DNA of 43,633 nucleotides, taken from the NCBI GenBank assembly GCA_035266845.1, contig DATFMP010000091.1, forward strand, positions 1 to 43,633, in the 5' to 3' direction. The position numbers and the translations under genes were made by a program. This document shows positions 32,174 to 40,551 of the stretch, piece after piece; position 1 is the first letter of the stretch, and every line of letters starts with the position of its first letter. This stretch comes from DATFMP01 sp035266845. Lineage in GTDB: Bacteria; SAR324; JACQKK01. The notes below the pieces were generated by a model that was given only the letters and a program-made list of their open reading frames with translations, did no database searches and was not told where the DNA came from.

Positions 32174-32224
32174 GGTGCGCCTCCCCCAGCCGCCGACAAT
32201 GATTTAAGCTTGAACGGTCCGCAT

Positions 32225-33379
32225 TTATACCACAAGGTGCCTTTCGCTCGCCAACAGGCTGTCCAGGTTGTGGGCGGGGGCGAACACGTCGATGAGGGGC
32301 AATGCGGCCTGCATGCCCTGTGCGATGGGGGCGTAGCCCTCGATCCCCAGCAGGGGATTGAGCCACACGATGCGGCCCGCGCGCAGCCGGGCCTCGCGCA
32401 GGGCTCCCGCTAGCTGTTCGGGCGGCCCTACGTCCAGCCCGTCGCTAAGGATGACCAGCACCGTGTCGGCCCGCAGCACACGAGGGCCGTGGTTTCGCAC
32501 CAGATGCCCCAGGCTCTCCCCGATGCGCGTGCCGCTGTTCCACCCCATGCGCCGCCGGGAAAGCCGGGAGAGGGCCCCCTGCACGTCCCGCACGGCGAGG
32601 TCGGCCGTCACGTCTTCCAGGTGCGTGCTGAACAGGAAGGCGTGCACGCGGCGGAAGCGGCGCTGCAGCGCATGGGCGAAACGCAGGAAGAACAGGCTGT
32701 ACACCTCCATCGATCCGCTCACATCCAGCAGCAGCACCAGCCGCGGGCGGCGTGGGCGGTGCCCTGCCAGGATCAACTCCAGCGGCTCCCCGCCCGTGGC
32801 CAAGCTGCGGCGCAGGATGCGCCGGAAGTGCGGGCGTCGCTTGTGGTGCGCTCCGGCCCGCCGGCTGGGCTTGCGCAGGCGCATGCGCTGCCACAGCCGC
32901 GCCGCCAGGCGGGCCAGCGGCTCTTCCCAGGTCACGGGCACCTGCGAGAAATCCACGCGGCGCAGGGCTTCCAGACCGCTGGCGCCCGAGAGGGCTTCGG
33001 TGTCGCCCTCCTCGGTGGGCTCCTCGGAAAGCCCCACCGTCTGCAGAAGGGCGTGGCCGTGCCGAGCAGCAGCGGGCATCTGAATACGCTTGGGCCGCCG
33101 AATCCGCCCGGCACCGTCCTGGGGCTGCCAGTACGCCTCGAACAGCGCATCAAAGCGCGCGAACTGTTCCACTGACAGGCACAGCAGGCTGCGCAAGCCG
33201 CACCGGAAGTCCTCGAAATTCCGGCAGAGGAAGCATTCGGCGACAGCCAGGGCATCCTGCGATTCGCGCAAGCCCACAGTGAACCCCTGCGCCCGCAGCA
33301 GGTGCGCAAAGCCGATCGTCTTCTCTGCGAGCGCGTCCTGCAGCGCGGCATCGGCGGTCAGTTCGGGGGTCGTGGACAT
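32225..33379 (-). CDS. coxE: CoxE-type von Willebrand factor A domain protein
   Basis: VWA protein of 384 residues. The N-terminal half (1-200) is charged and helical, with a His/Arg-rich stretch (RRAGAHHKRRPHFRR). The VWA domain begins near 210 with an intact MIDAS motif DVSGSM at 219-224, a Thr in NSGTRIGESL, and LSDGLDVG. Known role: in Oligotropha, CoxE works with the AAA+ protein CoxD in building the copper/sulfide part of the CODH active site. CoxD-CoxE is a MoxR-VWA pair. It begins 64 bases after the coxD stop. The C-terminus ends at HNLDSLLASERHLVV. Confidence 0.92.
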   Translation of the reverse strand: MSTTPELTADAALQDALAEKTIGFAHLLRAQGFTVGLRESQDALAVAECFLCRNFEDFRCGLRSLLCLSVEQFARFDALFEAYWQPQDGAGRIRRPKRIQMPAAARHGHALLQTVGLSEEPTEEGDTEALSGASGLEALRRVDFSQVPVTWEEPLARLAARLWQRMRLRKPSRRAGAHHKRRPHFRRILRRSLATGGEPLELILAGHRPRRPRLVLLLDVSGSMEVYSLFFLRFAHALQRRFRRVHAFLFSTHLEDVTADLAVRDVQGALSRLSRRRMGWNSGTRIGESLGHLVRNHGPRVLRADTVLVILSDGLDVGPPEQLAGALREARLRAGRIVWLNPLLGIEGYAPIAQGMQAALPLIDVFAPAHNLDSLLASERHLVV

Positions 33380-33443
33380 GAGCGGGAAGGCTGGGCTCGT
33401 GCGGGGAGGCCCGTGAGGGCAGCGGCGCTGCCTGGGCGGCGGC

Positions 33444-34331
33444 TCAGTTGGCCTCGGCAGCGTCCATCAGCGAGGAGAGCTGTGCGCGCAGCAAGTCGAA
33501 GTCAGCGGTGGTCTTGAGCAGACAGCCCTTGGTGCTCTCCAGCAGGTCTTCGTCAAGCCCGGTGCGGCCCAGGGCCAACAGGGCTATGGCCCAGTCGAGC
33601 GTTTCCGCTACACCGGGCGGCTTTTCGAGCTGCAGGCCCCGCAATGCCTGCACCACGCGCACAACCTGGTGGGCCAGCCGCTCGGTGATGCCGGCAGCCT
33701 TGGCCCGCACGATCTCCAACTCCTTCTCGAACGACGGGTAGTCGATCCAGTGATACAGGCAACGCCGTTTCAGCGCGTCGGAGAGCTCTCGCACCCGGTT
33801 CGAGGTCAGCACTACCAGGGGCCGGTGCACAGCGCGCACCGTGCCGATCTCCGGGATGGTGATCTGAAAATCGCTGAGCAGCTCCAACAGAAACGCCTCA
33901 AACTCCTCGTCGGCGCGATCCACTTCATCGATGAGCAGCACGGCCGGCGCCCGTTCCGCGGAAATTGCACGCAGCAGCGGACGCTCCAGCAGAAACTCGC
34001 GGCTGAAGATGTGCTTTTCCAGAGCGTCCCCGGGGGCCTCGCGCCCCTCGTGCAGGCGGATGGCCAGCAGCTGCTTCTGGTAGTTCCACTCGTACAAGGT
34101 GCTGTTGGCGTCCAAGCCTTCGTAGCACTGTAGGCGGATCAGGTCCGTATCCAGCAGCTGCGCCAGCACTTTGGCGGTTTCCGTCTTGCCCACGCCCGCG
34201 TGTCCCTCCAGCAGCAGCGGCCGCCCCAGCCGCGTCAGCAGGAACAGCGGCGTAAGCAGGTCGCGCTCCGCAATGTAGCCGTGCGTGCGGAAGCCCTCCT
34301 CCAGCGCATCGAGCGAATCGAACTCGGCCAC
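33444..34331 (-). CDS. coxD: CoxD-type MoxR-family AAA+ ATPase
   Basis: AAA+ ATPase of 295 residues with Walker A GHAGVGKT at 43-50, Walker B VLLIDEVDRADEEF near 130-143, a sensor 1 Asn in LVVLTSNRVRELSDAL and the sensor-2/lid region typical of MoxR proteins. Known role of CoxD: a chaperone needed for sulfuration and copper insertion at the Mo site of CO dehydrogenase. The start is a GTG at 34331, five bases after coxG, with AAGGAG upstream overlapping the coxG end, so the two are coupled. Confidence 0.93.
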   Translation of the reverse strand: MAEFDSLDALEEGFRTHGYIAERDLLTPLFLLTRLGRPLLLEGHAGVGKTETAKVLAQLLDTDLIRLQCYEGLDANSTLYEWNYQKQLLAIRLHEGREAPGDALEKHIFSREFLLERPLLRAISAERAPAVLLIDEVDRADEEFEAFLLELLSDFQITIPEIGTVRAVHRPLVVLTSNRVRELSDALKRRCLYHWIDYPSFEKELEIVRAKAAGITERLAHQVVRVVQALRGLQLEKPPGVAETLDWAIALLALGRTGLDEDLLESTKGCLLKTTADFDLLRAQLSSLMDAAEAN

Positions 34332-34336
34332 CAGCG

Positions 34337-34906
34337 CTACTCCTTGTGGTCGTCCCCGCGACCGAGTATACGGCCCACCATTCCCTTGACCACGGTGCCG
34401 GCGACCTCGGTCACGCTCACTGCGTCCGCCGCGTCCGGGGCATCCCCGGCCGCGCCGGAGAGGCGCGCGGTAAAGGTATCGGTGAACTTTTTGAACATGG
34501 ACTTCGACACGTCCTCGATCATGCGGGAGCCGAACTGGGCGATCTTGCCGGAGATCACCAGATCGGACTGCGACTCCATGTGTGTACCCCCGTCAGCCGT
34601 GGCGGTGAGCTTGCCGGTGATCGTCATGGAGGCGCTTCCGGTGCCCTTGGCGTCCTTGCCCTTGCCCACCATGCGGATTTCGTGGGTTGCGGCATCCATG
34701 TGCTCGATCACCACCTCACCCTTGAACTGCGAGGCGAACGGCCCCAGCTTCAGCTTGACCCCACCCTTGAACGTCGAGTCGTCCACCTGCTCGGTGAGTT
34801 CCGCGCCGGGCAGGCAGGGCGCCACCTTATGGGGATCACTCAGGAAGGCCCACACCTTGTCGATCGGCTCGTTGATGGTGAACTCGTTCTTCAGCGTAAC
34901 CTGCAT
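34337..34906 (-). CDS. coxG: CoxG-type SRPBCC protein (CODH membrane recruitment)
   Basis: SRPBCC/START-fold protein of 189 residues (MQVTLKNEFTINEPIDKVW, FLSDPHKVAPCLPGAE, GKIAQFGSRMIEDVSKSMFKKF). These are the CoxG family signature segments, including the PGAE and final amphipathic helix. The C-terminal tail (TVVKGMVGRILG) is weakly hydrophobic. Known role: CoxG anchors CO dehydrogenase to the inner face of the membrane, linking it to quinone. The ATG at 34906 is chosen over one 54 bases upstream. It directly follows coxL here, before coxD, instead of after coxF as in Oligotropha. Two palindromic hairpins lie between it and coxL. Confidence 0.92.
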   Translation of the reverse strand: MQVTLKNEFTINEPIDKVWAFLSDPHKVAPCLPGAELTEQVDDSTFKGGVKLKLGPFASQFKGEVVIEHMDAATHEIRMVGKGKDAKGTGSASMTITGKLTATADGGTHMESQSDLVISGKIAQFGSRMIEDVSKSMFKKFTDTFTARLSGAAGDAPDAADAVSVTEVAGTVVKGMVGRILGRGDDHKE

Positions 34907-34974
34907 GGCTCCAGGGTCCTGTCTCGAAGGTTGAACCAGGTACGGCATCGCTGCCGGCACGGCGTTCCCACCGT

Positions 34975-35031
34975 TCGCCCGGCGGGCGATAGCTGCGGAG
35001 GAGCCGGACGCCCCCGGTCCGGGAGCGTCCG
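34975..35031 (-). terminator. Two hairpins in the coxL-coxG spacer
   Basis: TCGCCCG-G-CGGGCGA (34975-34989) is a perfect 7-base-pair palindrome. A longer near-palindrome (35005-35031) pairs CGGACGC with GCGTCCG and CCCGG with CCGGG around a single central T, with one mismatch. The latter begins ten bases after the coxL stop codon. There is no T-tract on the transcribed side. They are best read as partial terminators or RNA-stabilising hairpins that would favour the structural coxMSL part of the transcript. Confidence 0.5.
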
Positions 35032-35041
35032 CAAGGCGAAG

Positions 35042-37398
35042 CTACTCGGTGGCGCCTTTTTCTTTGAGCGCCTGCCAGATCTTCCAGGGCGTGATGGGCA
35101 TCTCGATGTGGGTCACACCGAGGTGGCTCATGGCGTCCACGACTGCATTGACGATGGCCTGCGGCGAGCCCACGTTGGGCGACTCGCCGATGCCCTTGGC
35201 CCCGATGGGATGATGGGGCGAGGGCGTAACGGTGCGGTCCAGCTCCCACGCCGGCGTTTCCACAGCGGTAGGCAGCAGGTAGTCCGCAAAGCTACCGTTC
35301 AGGTTGTTGCCCTGCTCGTCGTAGCGGATCTCCTGCATGGTCGCGATGGCCAAGCCCTCGGCCAGGCCGCCGTGCACCTGCCCCTCGGCCACCATGGGGT
35401 TGATGATCGTGCCGGCGTCGTCCACGGCCACGAAGCGGCGGATCTTGAACTCGCCCGTGTCCTTGTCAATGTCCACCACGCACACATAGGTGCCGAAGGG
35501 GAACGTGAAGTTGGGCGGATCGTAATAGTACGTCGCCTCCAGTCCCGACTCCTCGCCCGGAGGGGCGTTGGTGTAGGCGGCGAAGGCCACTTCGGCCATG
35601 GTCTTAACCTTGCCCGGCACGCCCTTGACCTGGAACTGGTAGTCCTTCCATTCCACGTCGTCCACGCTCACCTCGAGCAGGTAGGCCGCGATGCGCTTCG
35701 CCTTCTCGCGGATGCGGCGCGCGGCCAGGGCCGTGGCCGCCCCCGCCACCGGGGTGGAGCGGGAGCCGTAAGTGCCCAGGCCGTAGGGCGCCGTGTCCGT
35801 GTCCCCCTCCTCCACGATGATGTTCTCCTGGGGTATACCCAGCTCCTCCGCGATGATCTGCGCGAAGGTGGTCTCGTGGCCCTGCCCCTGGGACTTGACC
35901 CCCAGGCGCGCGATGATGGTGCCCGTGGGGTGCACGCGGATCTCCGCGCCGTCGTTCATGCTCAGGCCGAGGATGTCGAACTGCTTGCGCGGCCCGGCGC
36001 CGACGATCTCCGTGAAACTGGAGATGCCGATGCCCATCAGCTCGCCGCGGGCGCGCTTTTCCGCCTGTTCCTTGCGCAGCGCCTCGTAGCCCACGGTCTT
36101 GAGAGCCAGGTCCATCGCCGCATGATAGTCCCCGCTGTCGTACTCCCAGCCCGTGGCCGACCGGTAGGGGAACTGATCTTTGCGGACGAAATTCTTGCGC
36201 CGCAGCTCGGCCGGGTCCATCTTCAGCTTCTGCGCCAGCAGGTCCACCGCCCGCTCGATGACGTAGGCGGCCTCCGTGACCCGGAACGAGCAGCGGTAGG
36301 CCACGCCGCCCGGCGCCTTGTTGGTGTACACGGCATCCACCACCACGTGGGCGGCCTGCATGTCGTAGGAGCCGGTGCAGATGGAGTACAGCCCCGCCGG
36401 CCACTTGGACGGATTGGCCTGGGCGTTGAACGCGCCGTGGTCTGCCAGGGTGTTGACCCGCATGGCCAGAATCTTCCCGTCCTTGGTGGCTGCCAGCTCC
36501 GTCTTGGAGTGGTAGTCGCGGGCGAACCCGGTGGACTGCAGGTTTTCCGAGCGCGTCTCGATCCACTTCACAGGCAGGCCGGTCAGCACCGAGGCCACCG
36601 TGGCCAGCACGTAGCCCGGGTACACGGGCACCTTGTTGCCGAAGCCCCCGCCGATGTCCGGCGCGATCACGCGCGTCTTGTGCTCCACCAGGCCGGCATG
36701 GCCCGCCACCAGCGCGAACACCGTGCGGTGGGCGTGCGGGGCCTGGGACGTCATGTAGATGTCCGTGTGCCCCGTGATCTTGTTGTGGTTCGCCACGCAG
36801 CCACAGGTTTCCATGGGCGCCGGGTGCACGCGCTGGTATTCGGTCTGCTGGGAGACCACCACGTCGGCCGACTTGAACAGGCGGTCCGTGGCTTCCTGGT
36901 CGCCCGCTTCCCACTTGAAGATCAGGTTGCTCTTCTGGTCGGCCTTGTCCGTGCGCAGCACGGGGGCCTTCACGGAGGTGTGGGGGTCCACCACAGCGGG
37001 CAGCTCCTCGTAGTCCACCTCCACCCGCTCCACGCCGTCGGCCGCCACGTAGGGGTCAGTGGCCACCACGAAGGCGACTTCCTGCGCCTGGAACAGCACG
37101 CGGTCGCCGGCCAGCACGGCCTGCGTGTCGCCGGCGATGGTGGGCATCCAGTCCAGTTTGTGGGCGGCCAGGTCCTTCGCCGTCACCACGGCCAGCACGC
37201 CCGGAACGGCCAGTGCCGCCGAGGCATCAATGCCATTGATTTTGGCGTGGGCATACGGGCTGCGCACGAACGCACCGTAGACCATGCCCGGGAAGTAGAA
37301 GTCCTCGATGTAGTTGCCCTTGCCCTGAATGAAGCGCACGTCCTCCTTGCGCTTGACGGACTGGCCCACCCCACCGATGGATGCCGACGTTTGTGCGG

Positions 37399-37402
<4 letters not shown>
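35042..37402 (-). CDS. coxL: Aerobic carbon monoxide dehydrogenase, large subunit (form I)
   Basis: Catalytic Mo-Cu subunit, 786 residues, slightly shorter than Oligotropha CoxL (about 809). It contains the diagnostic form I active-site loop AYRCSFR at 368-374. C371 corresponds to the copper-binding Cys388. GGGFGNKVPVYPGYV (about 251-265) and GQGHETTFAQIIAEEL bind the cofactor, and GAKGIGESPNVG contains E740, matching the active-site glutamate. Form II proteins read AYRGAGR at the loop, so this one is predicted to oxidise CO. The ATG at 37402 overlaps the coxS stop (ATGA). The open frame extends 26 codons further upstream, but those lie inside coxS. A xanthine-dehydrogenase identity is unlikely given the loop. 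Confidence 0.96.
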
Positions 37403-37880
<478 letters not shown>

Positions 37881-37884
<4 letters not shown>

Positions 37885-38759
37885 GCTTGATTCCCCTTTG
37901 CACGCTCGGCGGCCCGGCGCAGCGTGCGCACGGTCAGTTGCCGCACCATGGCTTTCTTGTAGTCGGCCGGCGCCCGCGTGTCGGACACGGGGTCGGACAT
38001 CTCCATCGCCAGCCGGCCCGCCTCGTCCAGCGTGGCGTCATCCGGTGTTTTGCCGACCAGGTAGGCCTCGGCATCGGTGGCCTTGATGGGCGTGGTGCCC
38101 ACGTTGGTGAGCCCGATGCCCGCCTTGACGACCTTGCCGGCCTTGTCCAGGGTCAGTTGCGAACCCACCGCGACGGTGGCGAAGTCCCCCACCTTGCGCT
38201 CGATCTTGTAGTAGGCGCCGCCGCTGCCCGCCGGGGGCACAGGCACGCGGATCTCGGTGAGAATTTCGTCCGGGGCCAGTGCTGTCGCCAGCGTGTCCAC
38301 GAAGAACTCGGTGATGGGCACCGTGCGCTGCCCGCTGGAGCCCGTCAGCACCAGCTCGGCACCCAAGGCCAGCATGACCGCAGGGTGATCGTTGGCTGGG
38401 TCGCCGTGCGCAAGATTGCCGGCCACCGTGGCCCGGTTGCGCACCTGCGGGTCGGCGATCAGCTTGGCCGCGTCTGCGATCAGCGGGAACTTGCTCTGGA
38501 TCAGCGGCGAGAGCTCCAGGGTCGACTCCCGGGCCAGCGCACCGATCTTCAGCACGCCGCCCTCTTCCTTCACATAGTCCAGGTGCGGGATGCCATTGAT
38601 GTCCACGATTACCGCTGGCGCCGCGAAGCGCAGCTTCATCAGCGGCACCAAGCTGTGACCGCCAGACAGCACCTTGGCGTCATCGCCGTGCTTCTTGAGC
38701 AGCGCCACTGCCTCCGCAACGGTGCCAGGCGAATGGTACTCGAATTGGTTTGGAAACAT
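37881..38759 (-). CDS. coxM: Carbon monoxide dehydrogenase, medium FAD subunit
   Basis: FAD-binding subunit of 292 residues with the two CoxM flavin loops: LSGGHSLVPLMKLR (GGHS at 33-36) and ATVAGNLAHGDPANDHP (TVAGN at 111-115, canonical TIGGD). FEYHSPGTVAEAVALL at the start is typical. The ATG at 38759 is preceded by GGAAGGGG. It is the first gene of the operon. The order coxM-coxS-coxL equals that of Oligotropha. The frame continues upstream without similarity, so the later start is preferred. Confidence 0.95.
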
Positions 38760-38815
38760 CGTTCCCCTTCCCCAAGGGCCGGTGAAAAGTACCAGCAGGC
38801 TTGTCAGTGAAAACT

Positions 38816-38852
38816 GAGACGGAGAATTATCATCGTCTCCAACGAACCACAA
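38816..38852 (-). promoter_or_regulatory. Possible promoter and operator of the cox operon
   Basis: Read on the minus strand, TTGTGG (38852-38847) and TAATTC (38829-38824) are 17 bases apart, with an overlapping GATAAT. An inverted repeat GAGACG (38816-38821) / CGTCTC (38834-38839) brackets the -10 area, as an operator would. The A/T-rich character of this stretch contrasts with its surroundings. The boxes are weak matches, so the call is tentative. No transcription-factor gene for cox is nearby. Confidence 0.3.
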
Positions 38853-39149
38853 GCCCTTCCATATTGAACGATTTTCCGGATCGCGAGGATGGAGATTGGC
38901 GCACGCGCATACGTGCCCGCCAGTCCCCCAAGCGCACCCTATACGGGAAACTCCCCCGTTTTTGCACCCCGCAAGGCCGCTATCCGCGCGGCTCGCCTGC
39001 TCCTGAATCACCTATGCGCAAACCATCGAAAATCCGCACACCCCCGGCCTTACCTCTCGCCAATCCGTGCGGGCCACGGGCGCCCACGAATCGCTTTTGT
39101 GTCCCTGCATTCTCCCCGCTGGTAACCGCCCCCCGGAACCAGTTCTGGA
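38853..39149. other. Gene-free stretch between the cox promoter region and the integrase relic
   Basis: About 300 bases with no credible open frame on either strand. It lies beyond the point where integrase similarity stops. It may be remains of the rest of the integrase or island DNA too decayed to recognise. Confidence 0.4.
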
Positions 39150-39398
39150 AGAGCACTCCGGCCGGGGTCTGGGCGAGCAATCGCCGGGCTTCGTCGCGCC
39201 GTTCACGAGCCAGTTTCAGGTCCACGTCCGGGTAGACGCCAAGTGAGAGCGTCTTGCGCACCTTGGCGTAGCGGTAGTCCAGGCGCCACCACCGGCCCCC
39301 TTCGGGGTCACCAGCAGGAAGGGGACGTCGGAATCGGACAGCTTGCGGAGATTGCGGGAGGATTTGGCGTTGCGGACGGCCGTCGCGGTCAAGGCCAT
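39150..39398 (-). pseudogene. P4-type tyrosine integrase relic (N-terminal DUF4102 part, frameshifted and truncated)
   Basis: The frame from the ATG at 39398 begins MALTATAVRNAKSS, RKLSDSDVPFLLVTPKG, the standard opening of P4-type phage and island integrases (MALTDTAIRNAKP...KLSDGGGLFLLVTP). Near 39290-39300 the similarity jumps to another frame: WWRLDYRYAKVRKTLSLGVY, then PDVDLKLARERRDEARRLLA. After about residue 75 (AQTPAGV, near 39150) the similarity ends; the catalytic domain is missing. A GGGGGAG ribosome site still precedes the ATG. It points away from tRNA-Leu, as island integrases do, and lies directly upstream of the cox operon. Known: such integrases insert at the 3' ends of tRNA genes. 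Confidence 0.82.
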
Positions 39399-39456
39399 GA
39401 CGGTAACTCCCCCATGGAGCGGCCCGATACCGTCAAAACTACCGCTTGTTACCGTC
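39399..39456. repeat. TTACCGTC repeats upstream of the integrase relic
   Basis: GACGGTAA (39399-39406) is the reverse complement of TTACCGTC at 39449-39456, and TACCGTC also occurs at 39428-39434. Three copies in 58 bases directly before an integrase start could be arm-type integrase sites or control sites. That function is inference. Confidence 0.4.
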
Positions 39457-39492
39457 GGATCTCAAAGGATTGGCTCGGACTACCCTGGACGC

Positions 39493-39533
39493 AAAAACCC
39501 CGTGAACTCCCTTTCCGCAGGGTTTCACGGGGT
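39493..39533 (-). terminator. Rho-independent terminator of tRNA-Leu
   Basis: On the minus strand, ACCCCGTGAA and TTCACGGGGT form a perfect 10-base-pair outer stem, with an inner CCCT/AGGG pairing, followed directly by TTTTT. It lies 40 bases past the tRNA 3' end. This is the clearest intrinsic terminator in the window. Confidence 0.85.
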
Positions 39534-39573
39534 CAGCTAAGACTGCAATGGATTGCTTCGGAGTGTCTTTCTA

Positions 39574-39655
39574 TGCCCAAGAGAGGACTCGAACCTCCAC
39601 GGGTCGCCCCACATGAACCTGAATCATGCGCGTCTGCCAGTTCCGCCACTTGGGC
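39574..39655 (-). tRNA. tRNA-Leu (anticodon CAG)
   Basis: 82 bases fold as a class II tRNA. The acceptor stem GCCCAAG/CTTGGGC is perfect, with discriminator A. The D arm is GCGGAACTGGCAGACGC. The anticodon stem CATGA/TCATG encloses TTCAGGT, giving anticodon CAG at 39621-39619. There is a long variable arm, and the T arm contains GGTTCGAGTCC. CCA is not encoded. It reads CUG codons, the most used Leu codon in this G+C-rich DNA. Confidence 0.95.
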
Positions 39656-39673
39656 AAGCGAAGCTATCCGTAG

Positions 39674-39702
39674 AAGGTAAGAGGGAGTTCGCACGCTGTC
39701 AA
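39674..39702 (-). promoter_or_regulatory. Promoter of tRNA-Leu
   Basis: On the minus strand, a consensus TTGACA (39702-39697) is followed after 17 bases by TACCTT (39679-39674). Transcription would start near 39667, about a dozen bases before the mature tRNA. The remaining 270 bases up to the next gene on the right show no gene. Confidence 0.65.
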
Positions 39703-39971
39703 GCCCCTTCTGCACGAAGCCTGCGGGCGGTGCGCCTGGACTGCATCCGGGGCCGGGGCCTTTGCGAGCGATGGGGCGGGCAGGAAAAAGGACTTGCCAA
39801 AATCCGCCGGCAGCGGCGAGAATGGGCGTGCAGGCCCATCCATCGACAGGTCGCAATCATTCCGAAGCTTCGTCGCCCGCGGACCCCGGCAGCATCCTTG
39901 CATGCCCCAGAAGGCATACAGGCACGGTGTGCGAGCGGCGCGATCCAACCCCCCTTGCGGAGTTCAGCATC

Positions 39972-40247
39972 ATGAGCATGGATCCAACCAAATGGGTCCC
40001 CTACGATCGCCTCACCGAGCGCACCAGGGAGCGTATTCAGCAGTACTACCCCTATCTGAAGCTGGACCACTGCGTGTTCCAGGAGAAGGACTCCGGGGTG
40101 TTCATGAAGGCCGTGAACAACGTGAAGATCGAGAAGCTGCTGGATATCGAGCGCCCCGGCGTCACCCCTCCGCCTCCGCCACCGCCGCCGCAGCCCGCCA
40201 CGACGACGCGCACCTCGGCCTCCGGCCGGCGAACCACCAAGGCGTGA
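39972..40247 (+). CDS. Small protein of unknown function with proline-rich linker
   Basis: 91 residues, not recognised. The N-terminal two thirds is charged and probably folded (DPTKWVPYDRLTERTRERIQ, then YYPYLKLDHCVFQEKDSGVF). A run of eight prolines follows (about 66-73), then a basic Thr/Ser/Arg tail (TRTSASGRRTTKA). There is no signal peptide and no membrane segment. GCGGAG lies before the ATG at 39972; an in-frame Met two codons later is an alternative start. It is one base from the next gene (stop TGA, then A, then TATG overlap region), so the two form an operon. It may be the soluble partner of the membrane protein that follows. Function unknown. Confidence 0.6.
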   Translation: MSMDPTKWVPYDRLTERTRERIQQYYPYLKLDHCVFQEKDSGVFMKAVNNVKIEKLLDIERPGVTPPPPPPPPQPATTTRTSASGRRTTKA

Positions 40248-40248
40248 T

Positions 40249-40506
40249 ATGAACTTCCTTGCGGACAGCTGGGTGCTGTGGCTGATTCTCTCCGTGGTCT
40301 GCTTGGTCGGGATGGTGCTCTACCGGCAGACCCGCCGCAACGTCACCAGTTCGTTCACAAGCGCCGAGGACTTCTCGGTGCGCACGATCTTCTTCAATCT
40401 GGGCAAGGGCGAAGCCGACCTGTTCCTGGGCTTCGTGGTGGCAATGCTCAGCTTCTCTCTGTTCCTGGCTGGGGTCATCCGCTGGGTGCAGACCATGCTG
40501 GACTAG
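40249..40506 (+). CDS. Small two-helix membrane protein of unknown function
   Basis: 85 residues, not recognised. Two hydrophobic helices are visible: WVLWLILSVVCLVGMVLY at about 8-25 and LFLGFVVAMLSFSLFLAGVI at about 58-77. The loop between them is polar and basic at first (RQTRRNVTSSFTSAEDF) and contains GKGEAD. The ATG at 40249 follows the preceding stop codon at once, so it is translationally coupled to the 91-residue protein. It converges on the large NTPase gene, 25 bases away. Confidence 0.65.
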   Translation: MNFLADSWVLWLILSVVCLVGMVLYRQTRRNVTSSFTSAEDFSVRTIFFNLGKGEADLFLGFVVAMLSFSLFLAGVIRWVQTMLD

Positions 40507-40525
40507 CCTCCGGCTTCGCGAGTTC

Positions 40526-40551
40526 CCGCGCTCAGGAGGTTGTGAGCGCGG
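40526..40551. terminator. Hairpin between convergent genes
   Basis: CCGCGCTCA (40526-40534) and TGAGCGCGG (40543-40551) form a perfect 9-base-pair stem with an 8-base loop. It spans the stop codon of the large NTPase gene (minus) and lies just after the small membrane-protein gene (plus), so it could end transcription in both directions. It lacks a clear T-tract. Confidence 0.45.
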
